Of a stretch of 64,000 bases of DNA, positions 35,753 to 44,170 are shown piece by piece. How positions within the stretch are numbered: position 1 is the stretch's first letter; each line of letters opens with the position of its first letter. The stretch spans positions 33,015 to 97,014 of the forward strand of contig NZ_JAHKRN010000035.1 of assembly GCF_019396385.1 (NCBI RefSeq), read 5' to 3'. The stretch comes from Nonomuraea harbinensis (GTDB lineage Bacteria; Actinomycetota; Actinomycetes; Streptosporangiales; Streptosporangiaceae). The translations under genes and the position numbers were made by a program. Below the pieces are notes generated by a model. The model had not been told where the DNA came from. It saw nothing but the letters and a program-made list of their open reading frames with translations, and did no database searches.

Positions 35753-36412
35753 ATGCCCACCACCCGTGGCCGCATCGACAAGCGGCAGGCCATCCTCGAC
35801 GCCGCGATCACCGTCTTCGCCCGTCGCGGCTACGACCAGGCCTGCGTCCAGGAGATCGCCGACGAGGCCGGGGTCGCCAAGCCCACCGTCTACAACCACC
35901 TCACCGACAAGGCCACCCTGTTCCGCGAGGCGATGACGGCCGCCGCCGGCACCGCCGTCGCCCGCCACCTGGCCACCCTGGACCGCCTCACCGACCCCGG
36001 CGACGACCTCCGCCCGGTCCTCCGGGAGGTGGCGCTCGACCTGCTCCGCTGCCACTGCGACGACCGCTCCCGCGCCGTCCGCCGCCTCCTCCACGCCGAG
36101 CTGGCCCGCTTCCCCGACCTGCTCTCCCTCGTACGAGGCCCCTCCGGCCACCGCGTCACCGAAGCCCTCGCCGACCGCCTCGCCCGCCTGACCCTCGCAG
36201 GCCGCCTGCGCCCGGCCGACCCCTCGACGGCGGCCGAGCAGCTCCTCGCCCTCCTCACCGGCCCCGCCGACCTGCACTGGCCCCTGGAAACCCCCTCGGA
36301 CGACGACCTCATCCGGATCACCGACGCGGCCGTGGACACTTTCCTCCGCGCCTTCGCCCCCGGCCCGCCGAGTCAGGACTCGCGGGCGGCCGGGCCGATC
36401 CAGCGGCGGTAG
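35753..36412 (+). CDS. TetR-family repressor of the MFS exporter
   Basis: The 219-residue regulator has an N-terminal TetR HTH (AITVFARRGYDQACVQEIAD, then EAGVAKPTVYNHLTDKATLF) and a C-terminal ligand domain with VRRLLHAELARFPDLL and LALLTGPADLHWPLE of the TetR_C_7-like type. It diverges from the MFS exporter; paired operators at 35675 and 35714 suit repression of both genes. Its last 40 bp overlap the end of the PLP-enzyme gene on the other strand. Confidence 0.9.
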   Translation: MPTTRGRIDKRQAILDAAITVFARRGYDQACVQEIADEAGVAKPTVYNHLTDKATLFREAMTAAAGTAVARHLATLDRLTDPGDDLRPVLREVALDLLRCHCDDRSRAVRRLLHAELARFPDLLSLVRGPSGHRVTEALADRLARLTLAGRLRPADPSTAAEQLLALLTGPADLHWPLETPSDDDLIRITDAAVDTFLRAFAPGPPSQDSRAAGPIQRR

Positions 36413-37350
36413 GCGTCCGGGTCGACGTTGCCGCCGCACACGATGGTGGCCACGTGCCGGCCGGCGAAGCGGTCACGGTCTTCGAGGATCGCTGCGATGC
36501 CGAGCGCGGCCGACGGTTCGACGACGAGGCCGGCATGGTCGAGGAGCAGCCGCATGCCGGCGATGATCGACGTCTCCTGGACGAGGACGGCGTCGTCGGC
36601 GACCTGGAGGAGGTCGTCCAGGACGGCCGCGATCGGCAGCCGGCCGGCGACGCCGTCGGCGATGGTGTCGGTCGTCTCGGTGGTGACGACGCGCCGCTGA
36701 CGCCAGGAGAGAGTCATCGCCGGGGCGCCCGCGGGCTGGACGCAGATCACCTCGACGCCGGGCGCCAGCGCCTTCACCACGTGGCCCACGCCGGTGGCCA
36801 GCGCCCCGCCGCCGAGGGCGATCAGCACGGCGTCGAACGACGGCGCGGCGCCGGCCAGCTCCAGGCCGATGGTCGCCGCGCCCTCGCAGGTCTCGATGTC
36901 CAGGCTGTCTTCGACCAGCCGGACGCCCTCGTACCGCGCGATGTCCGCCGCCCGCTCACGAGCCAGGTCGAAGTCACCGTCCACCAGCTCCAGCCTGGCG
37001 TCCAGCGCGCGGATCCGATCAAGCTTGGCGGCGGGCGCGAAGCGGGACGCCACGACGGTGACGTCCAACCCCCGGCCGCGACCGGACCAGGCGAGGGCCT
37101 GGCCGAGGTTGCCCGCGCTGGCGCACACCACGGCTCGCGAGCCGCTCGCGGCGAGCGCGCTCGTCACGAGTTCGGTGCCGCGGGCCTTGAAGCTCCGGAC
37201 AGGGTTCGCCGTTTCGAGCTTGACGCTCACCGCGCACCCGAGGCCGGGCTCCAGCGCCTCGCAGCGGTAGAGCGGAGTGTCGAGGAAGATCGGGTCGATC
37301 ATCTCGCGGGCCGCCCGGATCCGGGCGGTGTCGAGGCGCGTCTCAGGCAT
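36373..37350 (-). CDS. PLP-dependent threonine/serine dehydratase-like enzyme
   Basis: The 325-residue protein is a fold-type II PLP enzyme. The Schiff-base lysine is in VRSFKARGTE (near residue 56), the phosphate-binding loop is LGGGALATGVG and the pyridine-N contact is in VCGGNVDPDAY. It resembles threonine/serine dehydratases without the regulatory ACT domain, so deamination of a hydroxy amino acid is likely, but racemase or related lyase activity cannot be excluded. The ATG at 37350 stands 30 bp after the stop of the next gene upstream on this strand, a TetR gene, and may be co-transcribed with it. Its tail overlaps the convergent TetR at 36412. Confidence 0.82.
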   Translation of the reverse strand: MPETRLDTARIRAAREMIDPIFLDTPLYRCEALEPGLGCAVSVKLETANPVRSFKARGTELVTSALAASGSRAVVCASAGNLGQALAWSGRGRGLDVTVVASRFAPAAKLDRIRALDARLELVDGDFDLARERAADIARYEGVRLVEDSLDIETCEGAATIGLELAGAAPSFDAVLIALGGGALATGVGHVVKALAPGVEVICVQPAGAPAMTLSWRQRRVVTTETTDTIADGVAGRLPIAAVLDDLLQVADDAVLVQETSIIAGMRLLLDHAGLVVEPSAALGIAAILEDRDRFAGRHVATIVCGGNVDPDAYRRWIGPAARES

Positions 37351-37380
37351 GGCACAGCAGCGTAGCGCCGCCGGAGAGGA

Positions 37381-38097
37381 TCACTTCCCGGCGATCCCGG
37401 CCTGGATGCCGTCGAGAAGCCAGGTCAGGCCGAGGGCGAAGCCGGTGTCCCAGTCGGCTTCCGCGACGTGCGGGCCGTGGGCGGCGAGGGCCGGGTAGCT
37501 CTCCCGGTGGGCGCGCAGGTGCTCCTGAGCCGCCTGCCGCGCCTCCTGCCCCGCGCCGGTGGGCCAGGTGGCCTGCATCAGCCCGGAGCCGATGACGTAG
37601 TTGGACAGCCCGTACGCGGCGGCCGTGAGGTGGGGTTCGACGGCACCGGCCCTCAGGAGGGTCGCGTACAGGAACTCACTGCGGGCCAGCACGTTGGGCC
37701 CCAGCATCGGACGGCTCAGCAGCGCCGCCGACCAGGGATGCCGCAGCAGGACCGCGCGCCATCCGTCGATCAGCGCGGTGATGTCGGCGCGCCACCCCCG
37801 GCTTTCCGCCGGGATCAGGACCTCGGCGAAGATCATGTCGAGGGCGAGGTCGAGGACGTCGTCCTTGGTCTTCACGTGCCAGTAGAGCGTGGTCGAGCCG
37901 GTGCCGAGCCGTTCGGCCAGGCGGCGCATGGTCAGCCGATCGGCGCCTTCGGCGTCCAGGAGCGTCACGGCCTCCTCGACGATCCGGTCCCGGCTGAGCG
38001 GCGGGGCGTCGCGTCCCTTCCGCGCGGACGGGCGCAGCCACACGTCCCCCGCGGTCCCTGATCGGCGGGCTCCCGAATCTGCCTTGCTGATGTCCAC
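37381..38097 (-). CDS. TetR-family repressor divergent from the ABC-F gene
   Basis: The regulator has about 238 residues with the HTH ADRLTMRRLAERLGTGSTTL and YWHVKTKDDVL, and a C-terminal domain of the tetracycline-repressor-like TetR_C_1 type. I prefer the GTG at 38097 because TAGACT lies 7 nt upstream and the mRNA would be leaderless; an in-frame GTG at 38127 lies inside the operator region and is less likely. A set of TCACCGGATCA half-sites at 38124-38166 separates it from the ABC-F gene, so it is the probable drug-responsive repressor of that gene and of itself. Confidence 0.85.
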   Translation of the reverse strand: MDISKADSGARRSGTAGDVWLRPSARKGRDAPPLSRDRIVEEAVTLLDAEGADRLTMRRLAERLGTGSTTLYWHVKTKDDVLDLALDMIFAEVLIPAESRGWRADITALIDGWRAVLLRHPWSAALLSRPMLGPNVLARSEFLYATLLRAGAVEPHLTAAAYGLSNYVIGSGLMQATWPTGAGQEARQAAQEHLRAHRESYPALAAHGPHVAEADWDTGFALGLTWLLDGIQAGIAGK

Positions 38098-38123
38098 GTA
38101 CGTGAGTCTAGTATGGCGATCGG

Positions 38124-38166
38124 TCACCGGATCATTGATCCAGTGACCGGAACAGTGATCCGGTGA
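38124..38166. promoter_or_regulatory. Three half-site operator array for TetR/ABC-F
   Basis: TCACCGGATCA (38124-38134) and TGATCCAGTGA (38136-38146) form a 23-bp pseudo-palindrome with one mismatch. A third, exactly complementary arm TGATCCGGTGA lies at 38156-38166, 20 bp from the second. The array ends 10 bp before the ABC-F start codon. Confidence 0.75.
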
Positions 38167-38176
38167 AGGAGGGACC

Positions 38177-39799
38177 GTGGCAGGACACGTCGAGGTGGAC
38201 GGGCTGACCTACGTGCTGCCGGACGGGCGGCTGCTCCTGCACGAGGTGTCCTTCCGCGTCGGGGACGGCGTCAAGGCCGCCCTGGTGGGACCGAACGGCG
38301 CGGGCAAGACCACCCTGCTGAAGCTGATCGCCGGGGATCTGCGACCGGCCGACGGCCGGGTGGTCTCCTCAGGAGGGCTGGGGGTGATGGGGCAGTTCAT
38401 CGGCGACATCCGCGACGACCGCAGCGTGCGCGACCTGCTGCTGTCGGTGGCGCCGGAGCGGGTCCGCGACGCCGCCGAGGCCCTGGCGCGGGCGGAGGAG
38501 GCGATCGCCGCCCGCGACGACGAGGCGTCGCAGCTGGCCTACGCGCAGGCCGTCGCCGACTACGCCGACGTCGGCGGCTACGACATGGAGGTCGTCTGGG
38601 ACGTCTGCACCACCGAGGCCATGGGCCTGCCCTGCGACGCGGTCAGGGACCGCCCGGTGACCACCCTGTCGGGCGGCGAGCAGAAACGCCTCGCCCTGGA
38701 GGCCCTGCTCCGCGGCCCGGACGAGGTCCTGCTGCTGGACGAGCCGGACAACTATCTGGACGTGCCCGCCAAGCAGTGGCTCGAAGACCGGTTGCGGGCC
38801 ACGGACAAGACCGTGTTGCTCGTGTCCCACGACCGCCGGCTTCTGGCCGAGGCGGCCGACCGGATCGTGACCGTGGAGGATCGCGGTGTCTGGGTCCACG
38901 GCGGGGGGTTCGCCGCCTATGCCGACGCGCGTGAGCAGCGCATCAGCCGGCTGGAAGAGCGGCGCCGCCGCTGGGACGAGGAGCACGCCAAGCTCAGGCG
39001 GATGGTGCACACCCTGCGGCAGACCGCGGCCAACAACGACGCGCTGGCCTCGGCCTACCGCGCCGCGCGCACCCGGCTGAGCCGCTTCGAGGAGGCCGGC
39101 CCGCCCCAGCGCCCGCCCAGGGCGCAGAACGTGCGGATCCGCCTGCGCGGCGGCCGCACCGGCAAGCGCGCCGTCATCTGCGAGAACCTGGAGCTCGTCG
39201 GCCTGATGCGGCCGTTCGACACCGAGATCTGGTACGGCGAGCGGGTCGGGATCCTCGGCTCCAACGGCTCGGGCAAATCCACGTTCCTGGAGCTGCTGGA
39301 GCAGGCCGCCGACGGCGCGGCGCCCGCGGTGCGGCACAGCGGCTCGGCGCGGCTGGGGGCGCGGGTGGTCCCGGGGCGGTTCGTGCAGACCCACGCCCGG
39401 CCGGACCTGCACGGCCGCACCCCGGTCGAGCTGGTCACGACCGGTCACGCGTGCACGCTGAACGAGGCGATGGCCGCTCTGGCGCGCTACGAGCTCGCGC
39501 CCGCCGCCGGCCAGTCGTTCGAGACCCTCTCGGGCGGCCAGCAGGCCCGGCTGCAGATCCTGCTGCTGGAGCTGTCCGGCGCCACCCTGCTGTTGCTGGA
39601 CGAGCCCACCGACAACCTCGACCTGGCCAGCGCGGAAGCCCTGCAGCAGGGTCTCGAATCCTTCTCCGGCACCGTGCTGGCCGTCACCCACGACCGCTGG
39701 TTCGCCGCCGATCTCGACCGTTTCCTGATCTTCGGCGCTGACGGGACCGTGCACGAGAGCGCCGAGCCGGTCTGGCACGAGCGGCAGGCCCGGAAATGA
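38177..39799 (+). CDS. ABC-F ribosomal protection/translation factor
   Basis: The 540-residue soluble protein has two ABC domains and no membrane segments. The first has GPNGAGKTT, LSGGEQKRLALEAL and LLLDEPDNYLD; the second has GSNGSGKST, LSGGQQARLQILLLEL and LLLDEPTDNLD. The charged linker between them (SRLEERRRRWDEEHAKLRRM, about residues 255-275) is the family's interdomain arm, which reaches into the ribosome. Such proteins dislodge antibiotics from the peptidyl transferase centre or adjust translation. GAAGGAGGG lies before the GTG. A divergent TetR and its operators suggest induction by a drug. Confidence 0.88.
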   Translation: MAGHVEVDGLTYVLPDGRLLLHEVSFRVGDGVKAALVGPNGAGKTTLLKLIAGDLRPADGRVVSSGGLGVMGQFIGDIRDDRSVRDLLLSVAPERVRDAAEALARAEEAIAARDDEASQLAYAQAVADYADVGGYDMEVVWDVCTTEAMGLPCDAVRDRPVTTLSGGEQKRLALEALLRGPDEVLLLDEPDNYLDVPAKQWLEDRLRATDKTVLLVSHDRRLLAEAADRIVTVEDRGVWVHGGGFAAYADAREQRISRLEERRRRWDEEHAKLRRMVHTLRQTAANNDALASAYRAARTRLSRFEEAGPPQRPPRAQNVRIRLRGGRTGKRAVICENLELVGLMRPFDTEIWYGERVGILGSNGSGKSTFLELLEQAADGAAPAVRHSGSARLGARVVPGRFVQTHARPDLHGRTPVELVTTGHACTLNEAMAALARYELAPAAGQSFETLSGGQQARLQILLLELSGATLLLLDEPTDNLDLASAEALQQGLESFSGTVLAVTHDRWFAADLDRFLIFGADGTVHESAEPVWHERQARK

Positions 39800-39813
39800 C
39801 TACCTGTGTGAGG

Positions 39814-39886
39814 TGGAGCTATGGGGATTCGAACCCCAGACCTCTTCCATGCCATGGAAGCGCGCTACCAACTGCGCCATAGCCCC
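39814..39886 (-). tRNA. tRNA-Ala (anticodon GGC)
   Basis: The 73-nt sequence folds into a full cloverleaf: acceptor GGGGCTA/TAGCTCC, D arm GCGC/GCGC, anticodon stem CTTCC/GGAAG with loop ATGGCAT, and T arm TGGGG/CCCCA around TTCGAAT. The anticodon GGC reads GCC. The acceptor stem has the G3-U70 wobble pair that marks tRNA-Ala for AlaRS, and the discriminator base is A. The CCA end is not encoded completely. Confidence 0.97.
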
Positions 39887-39940
39887 TCGCATCGCTGCGT
39901 GCCCCAGTGTATCGGACCCTAAGACCTCTCTCGTACCGCT

Positions 39941-40783
39941 TTATTCACCGGCCAGGCCGCCGAGGATCACCTCGGCGTGCGTCCACAGCAGCGCCCCGCC
40001 CACCCCCGCGACGAGGTGCCGCCGCGCCCCGGGGATGCGCCCGGCCAGCGTCGCCCCCTGGTCGGGCGAGTGCCCGTGGTCCAGCTCGCCGTACCAGAGC
40101 TCGGCCGGTACGGTGACGCGCCCGAGGTCGAACGGCCACCGTCCCATGGCAAGCAGCGTGTCGCGGGCGTAGCCGCCGGGCCCTTGCTGGAACGCCTCCG
40201 CCATGGCCCTGCGGTAGGCCCGTTCGAAGGCCGGGTCCTCGTACACGGCCCGGTCCTCGGGAGGGCTGCCGGGCACGATCATGTCCCACAGCGCGTCGGG
40301 GGTGAACCGGGAGAAGAACTCCTCGGCGGCCACGGGGTCGCCCGTCACCGAGTCGACGAGGCCGCGCAGCTCGGGCGGCAGCCCGTCGCGGAACTCGGGC
40401 GCGGCCACCTCGTCGGAGCCGGACACGATCGTGACCCGGGAGGCGACGCCGGCCGCGGCGCAGGCCAGCGCGAACGGCGCGCCCTGGGAGAACCCGACGA
40501 CCGGGATGCCGTCGAGCCCGGAGGCGCGCACGTCGCGGGGCCAGTCCGCGAGGGTGCGGCCCGGGCTGGGGTCGGAGGCGCCGAGCCCGGGACGGTCGAG
40601 CGAGACGAGCCGGATGCCGAGCCGGTCGACCGTCCCCGCGCCGAAGCCGAGTGTCCGGCTGGTGCCCGCGCCGGGGCAGAAGAGCACGGGCCGGCCGTCG
40701 TGCGGCCCCCACTCGGCCCAGCCGAGCCTGCGGCCGTCGGGGAGGGTCGTCTGCCCGAGCCTGGCGGGTGGTTCGACTTTCAC
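39941..40783 (-). CDS. Alpha/beta-fold hydrolase
   Basis: The 280-residue hydrolase has the oxyanion strand VLFCPGAGTSR, the helix region VSLDRPGLGASDPSPGRT, the nucleophile elbow VGFSQGAPFA (Ser near residue 98) and a C-terminal GALLWTHAEVI with the likely catalytic His. The acidic member is probably in YGELDHGHSPDQGA. The GTG at 40783 is preferred because GAGAGGG lies about 6 nt upstream. The enzyme is cytoplasmic and its substrate unknown. It stands between tRNA-Ala and the VWA lipoprotein gene and could be read from the latter's transcript. Confidence 0.85.
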   Translation of the reverse strand: MKVEPPARLGQTTLPDGRRLGWAEWGPHDGRPVLFCPGAGTSRTLGFGAGTVDRLGIRLVSLDRPGLGASDPSPGRTLADWPRDVRASGLDGIPVVGFSQGAPFALACAAAGVASRVTIVSGSDEVAAPEFRDGLPPELRGLVDSVTGDPVAAEEFFSRFTPDALWDMIVPGSPPEDRAVYEDPAFERAYRRAMAEAFQQGPGGYARDTLLAMGRWPFDLGRVTVPAELWYGELDHGHSPDQGATLAGRIPGARRHLVAGVGGALLWTHAEVILGGLAGE

Positions 40784-40829
40784 GCTCACCCTCTCAAGAT
40801 GCCCAGACGGCCACAATCCTCGCAATCGG

Positions 40830-42257
40830 TTATAGCACCTCGCCCGCCTTGCCGATGAGCCCGGCCAGCTCGGTGACCATCGGGTCCTCGGAGGACCGCG
40901 CCAGGCGGGCGGCGTGCTCGCCGAGCGCGGGCAGGTCCATGCCGAACGCCTCGCCGTCGCGCATCTGCAGGGCGAAGGCCGCGGCGACCACGTCCACCTG
41001 GAGCCGCAGCGGCGCGCCGGACCACAGCTCGCCGGCGAGGGCGCCCACATCGACGGAGTCGGCGGCCTCGGCGGGCCGGCGGGTGTCGGGGTCCTGCCAG
41101 CGCACGGTGGCGGTGGCGAGGTGGCCTTCGGCGCCGGGCCTGAGCTTGAGCGCGTACAGGGCGGTGACGGAGTGGCCGGGCCCGACCTCGCCGCCGTCGG
41201 CGCTGTCGTCGCGGAACTCCTCCGCCTTCAGCGCCCGGTTCTCGTAGCCGACGAGGTGGTGCTCCTCGACCACGTCCGGGTTGAACGCGACCTGGGCCTT
41301 GGCGTCGCGGGCGCGCAGTTCGAGGGTGGCGGGCAGCCGGGAGACGAACGCCCTCTCGGCCTCCTCGGGGCTCGACACGTAGATGGCGGCGCCGTCGCCG
41401 TTGTCGGCCAGCTGTTCCATCAGCTCGTCGCCGTACTCGCGGCCGACGCCGACGGTGAGCAGCGTGATCTCCTCGGCGGCGCTCTCCCCGACCCGGTCGA
41501 GGATGCCCTGCCAGGCGGTGCTGCCCTGGTTGGCGAGGCCGTCGGAGAGCAGGATGACCCGGTTCGTGGCGGCGGGCCGGAAGGCGCGCGAGGCTTCCTC
41601 GTACCCGAGGACGAGCCCGGACTCGAGATTGGTGCCGCCCTGCACGGTGAGCCGGTCGACGGCGGCGTGCAGGTCGGCCCTGGCGGCGAGCGGCGTCATG
41701 GCGGCGAGCAGCTGGGCCGTGTCGCTGAAGGCCACGACGGCGACCTGGTCGCCGGGGGTGAGCTGGTCGAGCAGCGTGCGCAGGGCCTGCTGGACGAGGT
41801 CGAGCCGGCCGGGCTCGGCCATGGAGCCGGAGACGTCGATGACGAAGGTGAGGTTGGCCGGCCTGCGGGCCTGGGTGGTGGAGCCGCGCGTCTGCAGGCC
41901 GACCCGGAGCACGGCCCGGTCGCGGCCGGGGAGCCGGGCGCCGTCGGTGTGCACGGTGAAGCCGTTGTCGGGCGGTTCGGCGTAGTCCTGGCGGAAGGAG
42001 TTGACGAACTCCTCGGGCCGGATCTGGCCGGGTTCCGGCCGGCGCCCCTCCCGCAGGGTGCGGCGCGCGTAGGAGTACGAGGCGGTGTCGACGTCCAGCG
42101 CGAACGTGGAGATCCTGGCGCTGGTGGTCTCCGACAGCTCCGGGCGCATGGGCGCCGGGTTCTCCTGGGCGGCGGGCGCGTCCCCGGCCGGGCCGCCGCA
42201 CGCGGTGAGTGTCAGCAGCGCCGCGAGTCCGATCGCCGCCAGCGAACGTTTCTTCAT
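40830..42257 (-). CDS. VWA-domain lipoprotein (YfbK-like, DUF3520)
   Basis: The 475-residue protein has a lipoprotein signal with lipobox LTAC (Cys near residue 20). A YfbK-type N-terminal segment follows (STFALDVDTASYSYARRTL, PEEFVNSFRQDY), then a von Willebrand A domain with an intact MIDAS (FVIDVSGSM, and later QGGTNLESGL and LLSDGLAN) and a C-terminal DUF3520-like domain. Such proteins bind partners through a metal site at the outer membrane face; the partner is unknown. The ATG at 42257 has GGAGGTGA upstream. It diverges from the asparagine-synthase-like gene. Confidence 0.88.
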   Translation of the reverse strand: MKKRSLAAIGLAALLTLTACGGPAGDAPAAQENPAPMRPELSETTSARISTFALDVDTASYSYARRTLREGRRPEPGQIRPEEFVNSFRQDYAEPPDNGFTVHTDGARLPGRDRAVLRVGLQTRGSTTQARRPANLTFVIDVSGSMAEPGRLDLVQQALRTLLDQLTPGDQVAVVAFSDTAQLLAAMTPLAARADLHAAVDRLTVQGGTNLESGLVLGYEEASRAFRPAATNRVILLSDGLANQGSTAWQGILDRVGESAAEEITLLTVGVGREYGDELMEQLADNGDGAAIYVSSPEEAERAFVSRLPATLELRARDAKAQVAFNPDVVEEHHLVGYENRALKAEEFRDDSADGGEVGPGHSVTALYALKLRPGAEGHLATATVRWQDPDTRRPAEAADSVDVGALAGELWSGAPLRLQVDVVAAAFALQMRDGEAFGMDLPALGEHAARLARSSEDPMVTELAGLIGKAGEVL

Positions 42258-42379
42258 GTGCGTCACCTCCACGCCCTATGACGGGCCTGGAGAGCGGCCG
42301 GCCGGGCCGGTGACGCAAGCGAGCGCAAACCGCGACTCTTACGTGATCGATTGTCACGAAGTGGTCGTTTCCTGTAGGC

Positions 42380-44170
42380 ATGGGTGCCGTGCGTATCTAT
42401 GTGGGTCTGGCCGCCAAGGGCCGTGAGGTTCCGGCCAGGGTCCTGGAGAAGATCCGTTCCGTCGCCGAGACGGCCTTCCCGGTCCCGCCGGAGGTGATCC
42501 GCGGCAGCGAATGGCACGGCCGCGGCGTGTCCCTGTTCGGGTGGACGAACGAGCCGGACGACTCGCGGCGGCCGCCGCTGCTGACGGAGTCGGGCGGGCG
42601 GGTGCTCGGGCTGAACGGTCATCTGGCCGACCCGGACGACGCCGGCCGGCTGATCGGCGATCCGCTGGGCGAGGGGATCGGCGGCTGTTTCTCCGCCTGG
42701 GTGGCGGGCGACGGCGTGCTGTCCGCGGCGACCGCGATCAACCGGGTCTGCCCGGTGTTCTACGCCGAGACGCCCGAGGTGCACGTCGTCGGCAGCCGGG
42801 CCCTGCTCGTGCACCTGGCGGCCCAGCAGGGCGACCGGGTGGAGCACGACGTGCTCGCCCTGCAGACGATGGTCCGCCAGGGGTTCTTCCTGTCGGACGA
42901 GACCCCGTACCGGGGGGTGACGGCGCTGCGCCCGAGCACGCGGCTGGACGTGCGGGACGGGCGGCGGGTCATCACCGAGACGCCGCTGCCGGCGTCGGCG
43001 CCCGCGCCCACGTCGGAGCGCGGCAAGCGGAAGGCGATCGGCGAGCTGGCCGAGGCGCTGCTGGCCACCGTCGCCCCGCTGCGCGGCCTGGGCGAGCCGG
43101 TGAACCTGGCGCTGACCGGCGGGCGCGACACCCGCATCCTCGGGGCGCTGCTGTACGCGGCGAAGGTGCCGTTCCGGGTGACCACGAACGGGCTCGACGC
43201 GCACCCGGACGTGATCCTGGCCCGGCAGATCGCCGGCCGGCTCGGCGTCGAGCACACGGTGATCGCGCCGCCGCAGACGGCCGGGCAGGACGCGGTGCTG
43301 GTGGAGCACCCGCTGGACCGGGTCTGGGAGACGCTGCGCACCTGCGAGGGCATGACGTCCGCGTACGAGTCGATCGTCGGCTACCTGCCCTACTCCGGCA
43401 AGCCGACCATGTCCGGGCAGAGCGGCGAGACGCTCCGGGCGGGCAGCCTGAACCTGCTGCAGAACGACCTGAGCGACAAGGCGCTGACGCGCCGCATCAC
43501 CACCACGTTCGGCAAGGACGACAAGCTGTTCACCGACGAGGCGAACGAGCACGCCCGCGAGCTGGCCCGGCCGTGGCTGGCCAGGAAGGACCGGCTGGAG
43601 GCGCTGGACCACATCTACGTCTGGTACAAGGTGGGCCGCTGGCAGGCCAGCGCCCGCGCGGGGTCGCTGCGCCGCGGCGACCCGGTCCGGCCGTTCCTGG
43701 ACAACCGCGTGGTACGGGCCGCGCTCGGGCTGGATCAGGCCTGGCGGCTGTCCGAAGAGGTGATCTACGCGCTGATCCTGCGGTTCGCGCCCCAGCTGCG
43801 TGACGTGCCGATCGAGGGTAAGCCGTGGCGGTTCGCCGCGGCGCTGGAGAGCCGGCCGTCGCACTGGTGGCGGCCGGCGCCCCGGCCCCCGGCGCACATG
43901 CCGACGCTCCGCACGGGCGGAGGCTGGAGCTGGCGGACCAGCCCCGGCCCGGTGCTGACGGACGTGCTGCGGCAGCAGGTGCTGGGCAGTCTGGACGCGC
44001 TGGCGCCGATCGTGCGGCCGGACGAGGTGCGCGCCCTGTTCGCCGACCCGGTGGTCAAGAAGCCGGCCCTGGCCTGGCACCTGTACACGGTGAGCGCGCT
44101 GCTGACCGGCGTCTACCCGGGCAAGCGGCCGGAGGGGCTGGAGCGGATCCCGGTGTCGAAGCCGTCCTGA
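42380..44170 (+). CDS. Asparagine synthetase-related protein without glutaminase Cys
   Basis: The 596-residue protein has a C-terminal asparagine-synthase B-like domain with PP-loop variant LTGGRDTRILGALLYAA (near residue 245), which binds ATP for substrate adenylation. It also shows DPVRPFLDNRVVRAALGL, typical of the family. The N-terminal 190 residues keep an Ntn-hydrolase-like layout (VLGLNGHLADPDDAGRLIGD) but lack the N-terminal Cys needed to use glutamine. It may therefore use ammonia or, like lasso-peptide cyclases and beta-lactam synthetases, form an amide in a natural product. ATG 42380 is chosen; GTG 42389 is possible. It is tail-to-tail with a type III PKS gene. Confidence 0.82.
   Translation: MGAVRIYVGLAAKGREVPARVLEKIRSVAETAFPVPPEVIRGSEWHGRGVSLFGWTNEPDDSRRPPLLTESGGRVLGLNGHLADPDDAGRLIGDPLGEGIGGCFSAWVAGDGVLSAATAINRVCPVFYAETPEVHVVGSRALLVHLAAQQGDRVEHDVLALQTMVRQGFFLSDETPYRGVTALRPSTRLDVRDGRRVITETPLPASAPAPTSERGKRKAIGELAEALLATVAPLRGLGEPVNLALTGGRDTRILGALLYAAKVPFRVTTNGLDAHPDVILARQIAGRLGVEHTVIAPPQTAGQDAVLVEHPLDRVWETLRTCEGMTSAYESIVGYLPYSGKPTMSGQSGETLRAGSLNLLQNDLSDKALTRRITTTFGKDDKLFTDEANEHARELARPWLARKDRLEALDHIYVWYKVGRWQASARAGSLRRGDPVRPFLDNRVVRAALGLDQAWRLSEEVIYALILRFAPQLRDVPIEGKPWRFAAALESRPSHWWRPAPRPPAHMPTLRTGGGWSWRTSPGPVLTDVLRQQVLGSLDALAPIVRPDEVRALFADPVVKKPALAWHLYTVSALLTGVYPGKRPEGLERIPVSKPS

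Noticed and set aside
39814..39886. tRNA-Ala as an attachment site for an integrated element
   Set aside because: No integrase, excision gene or second copy of the tRNA 3' end is visible on either side.
42342..42358. CGTGA-N7-TCACG between the VWA and asparagine-synthase-like genes as a CRP-type site
   Set aside because: The 7-bp spacer differs from the usual 6, the arms are short, and nothing else supports it.
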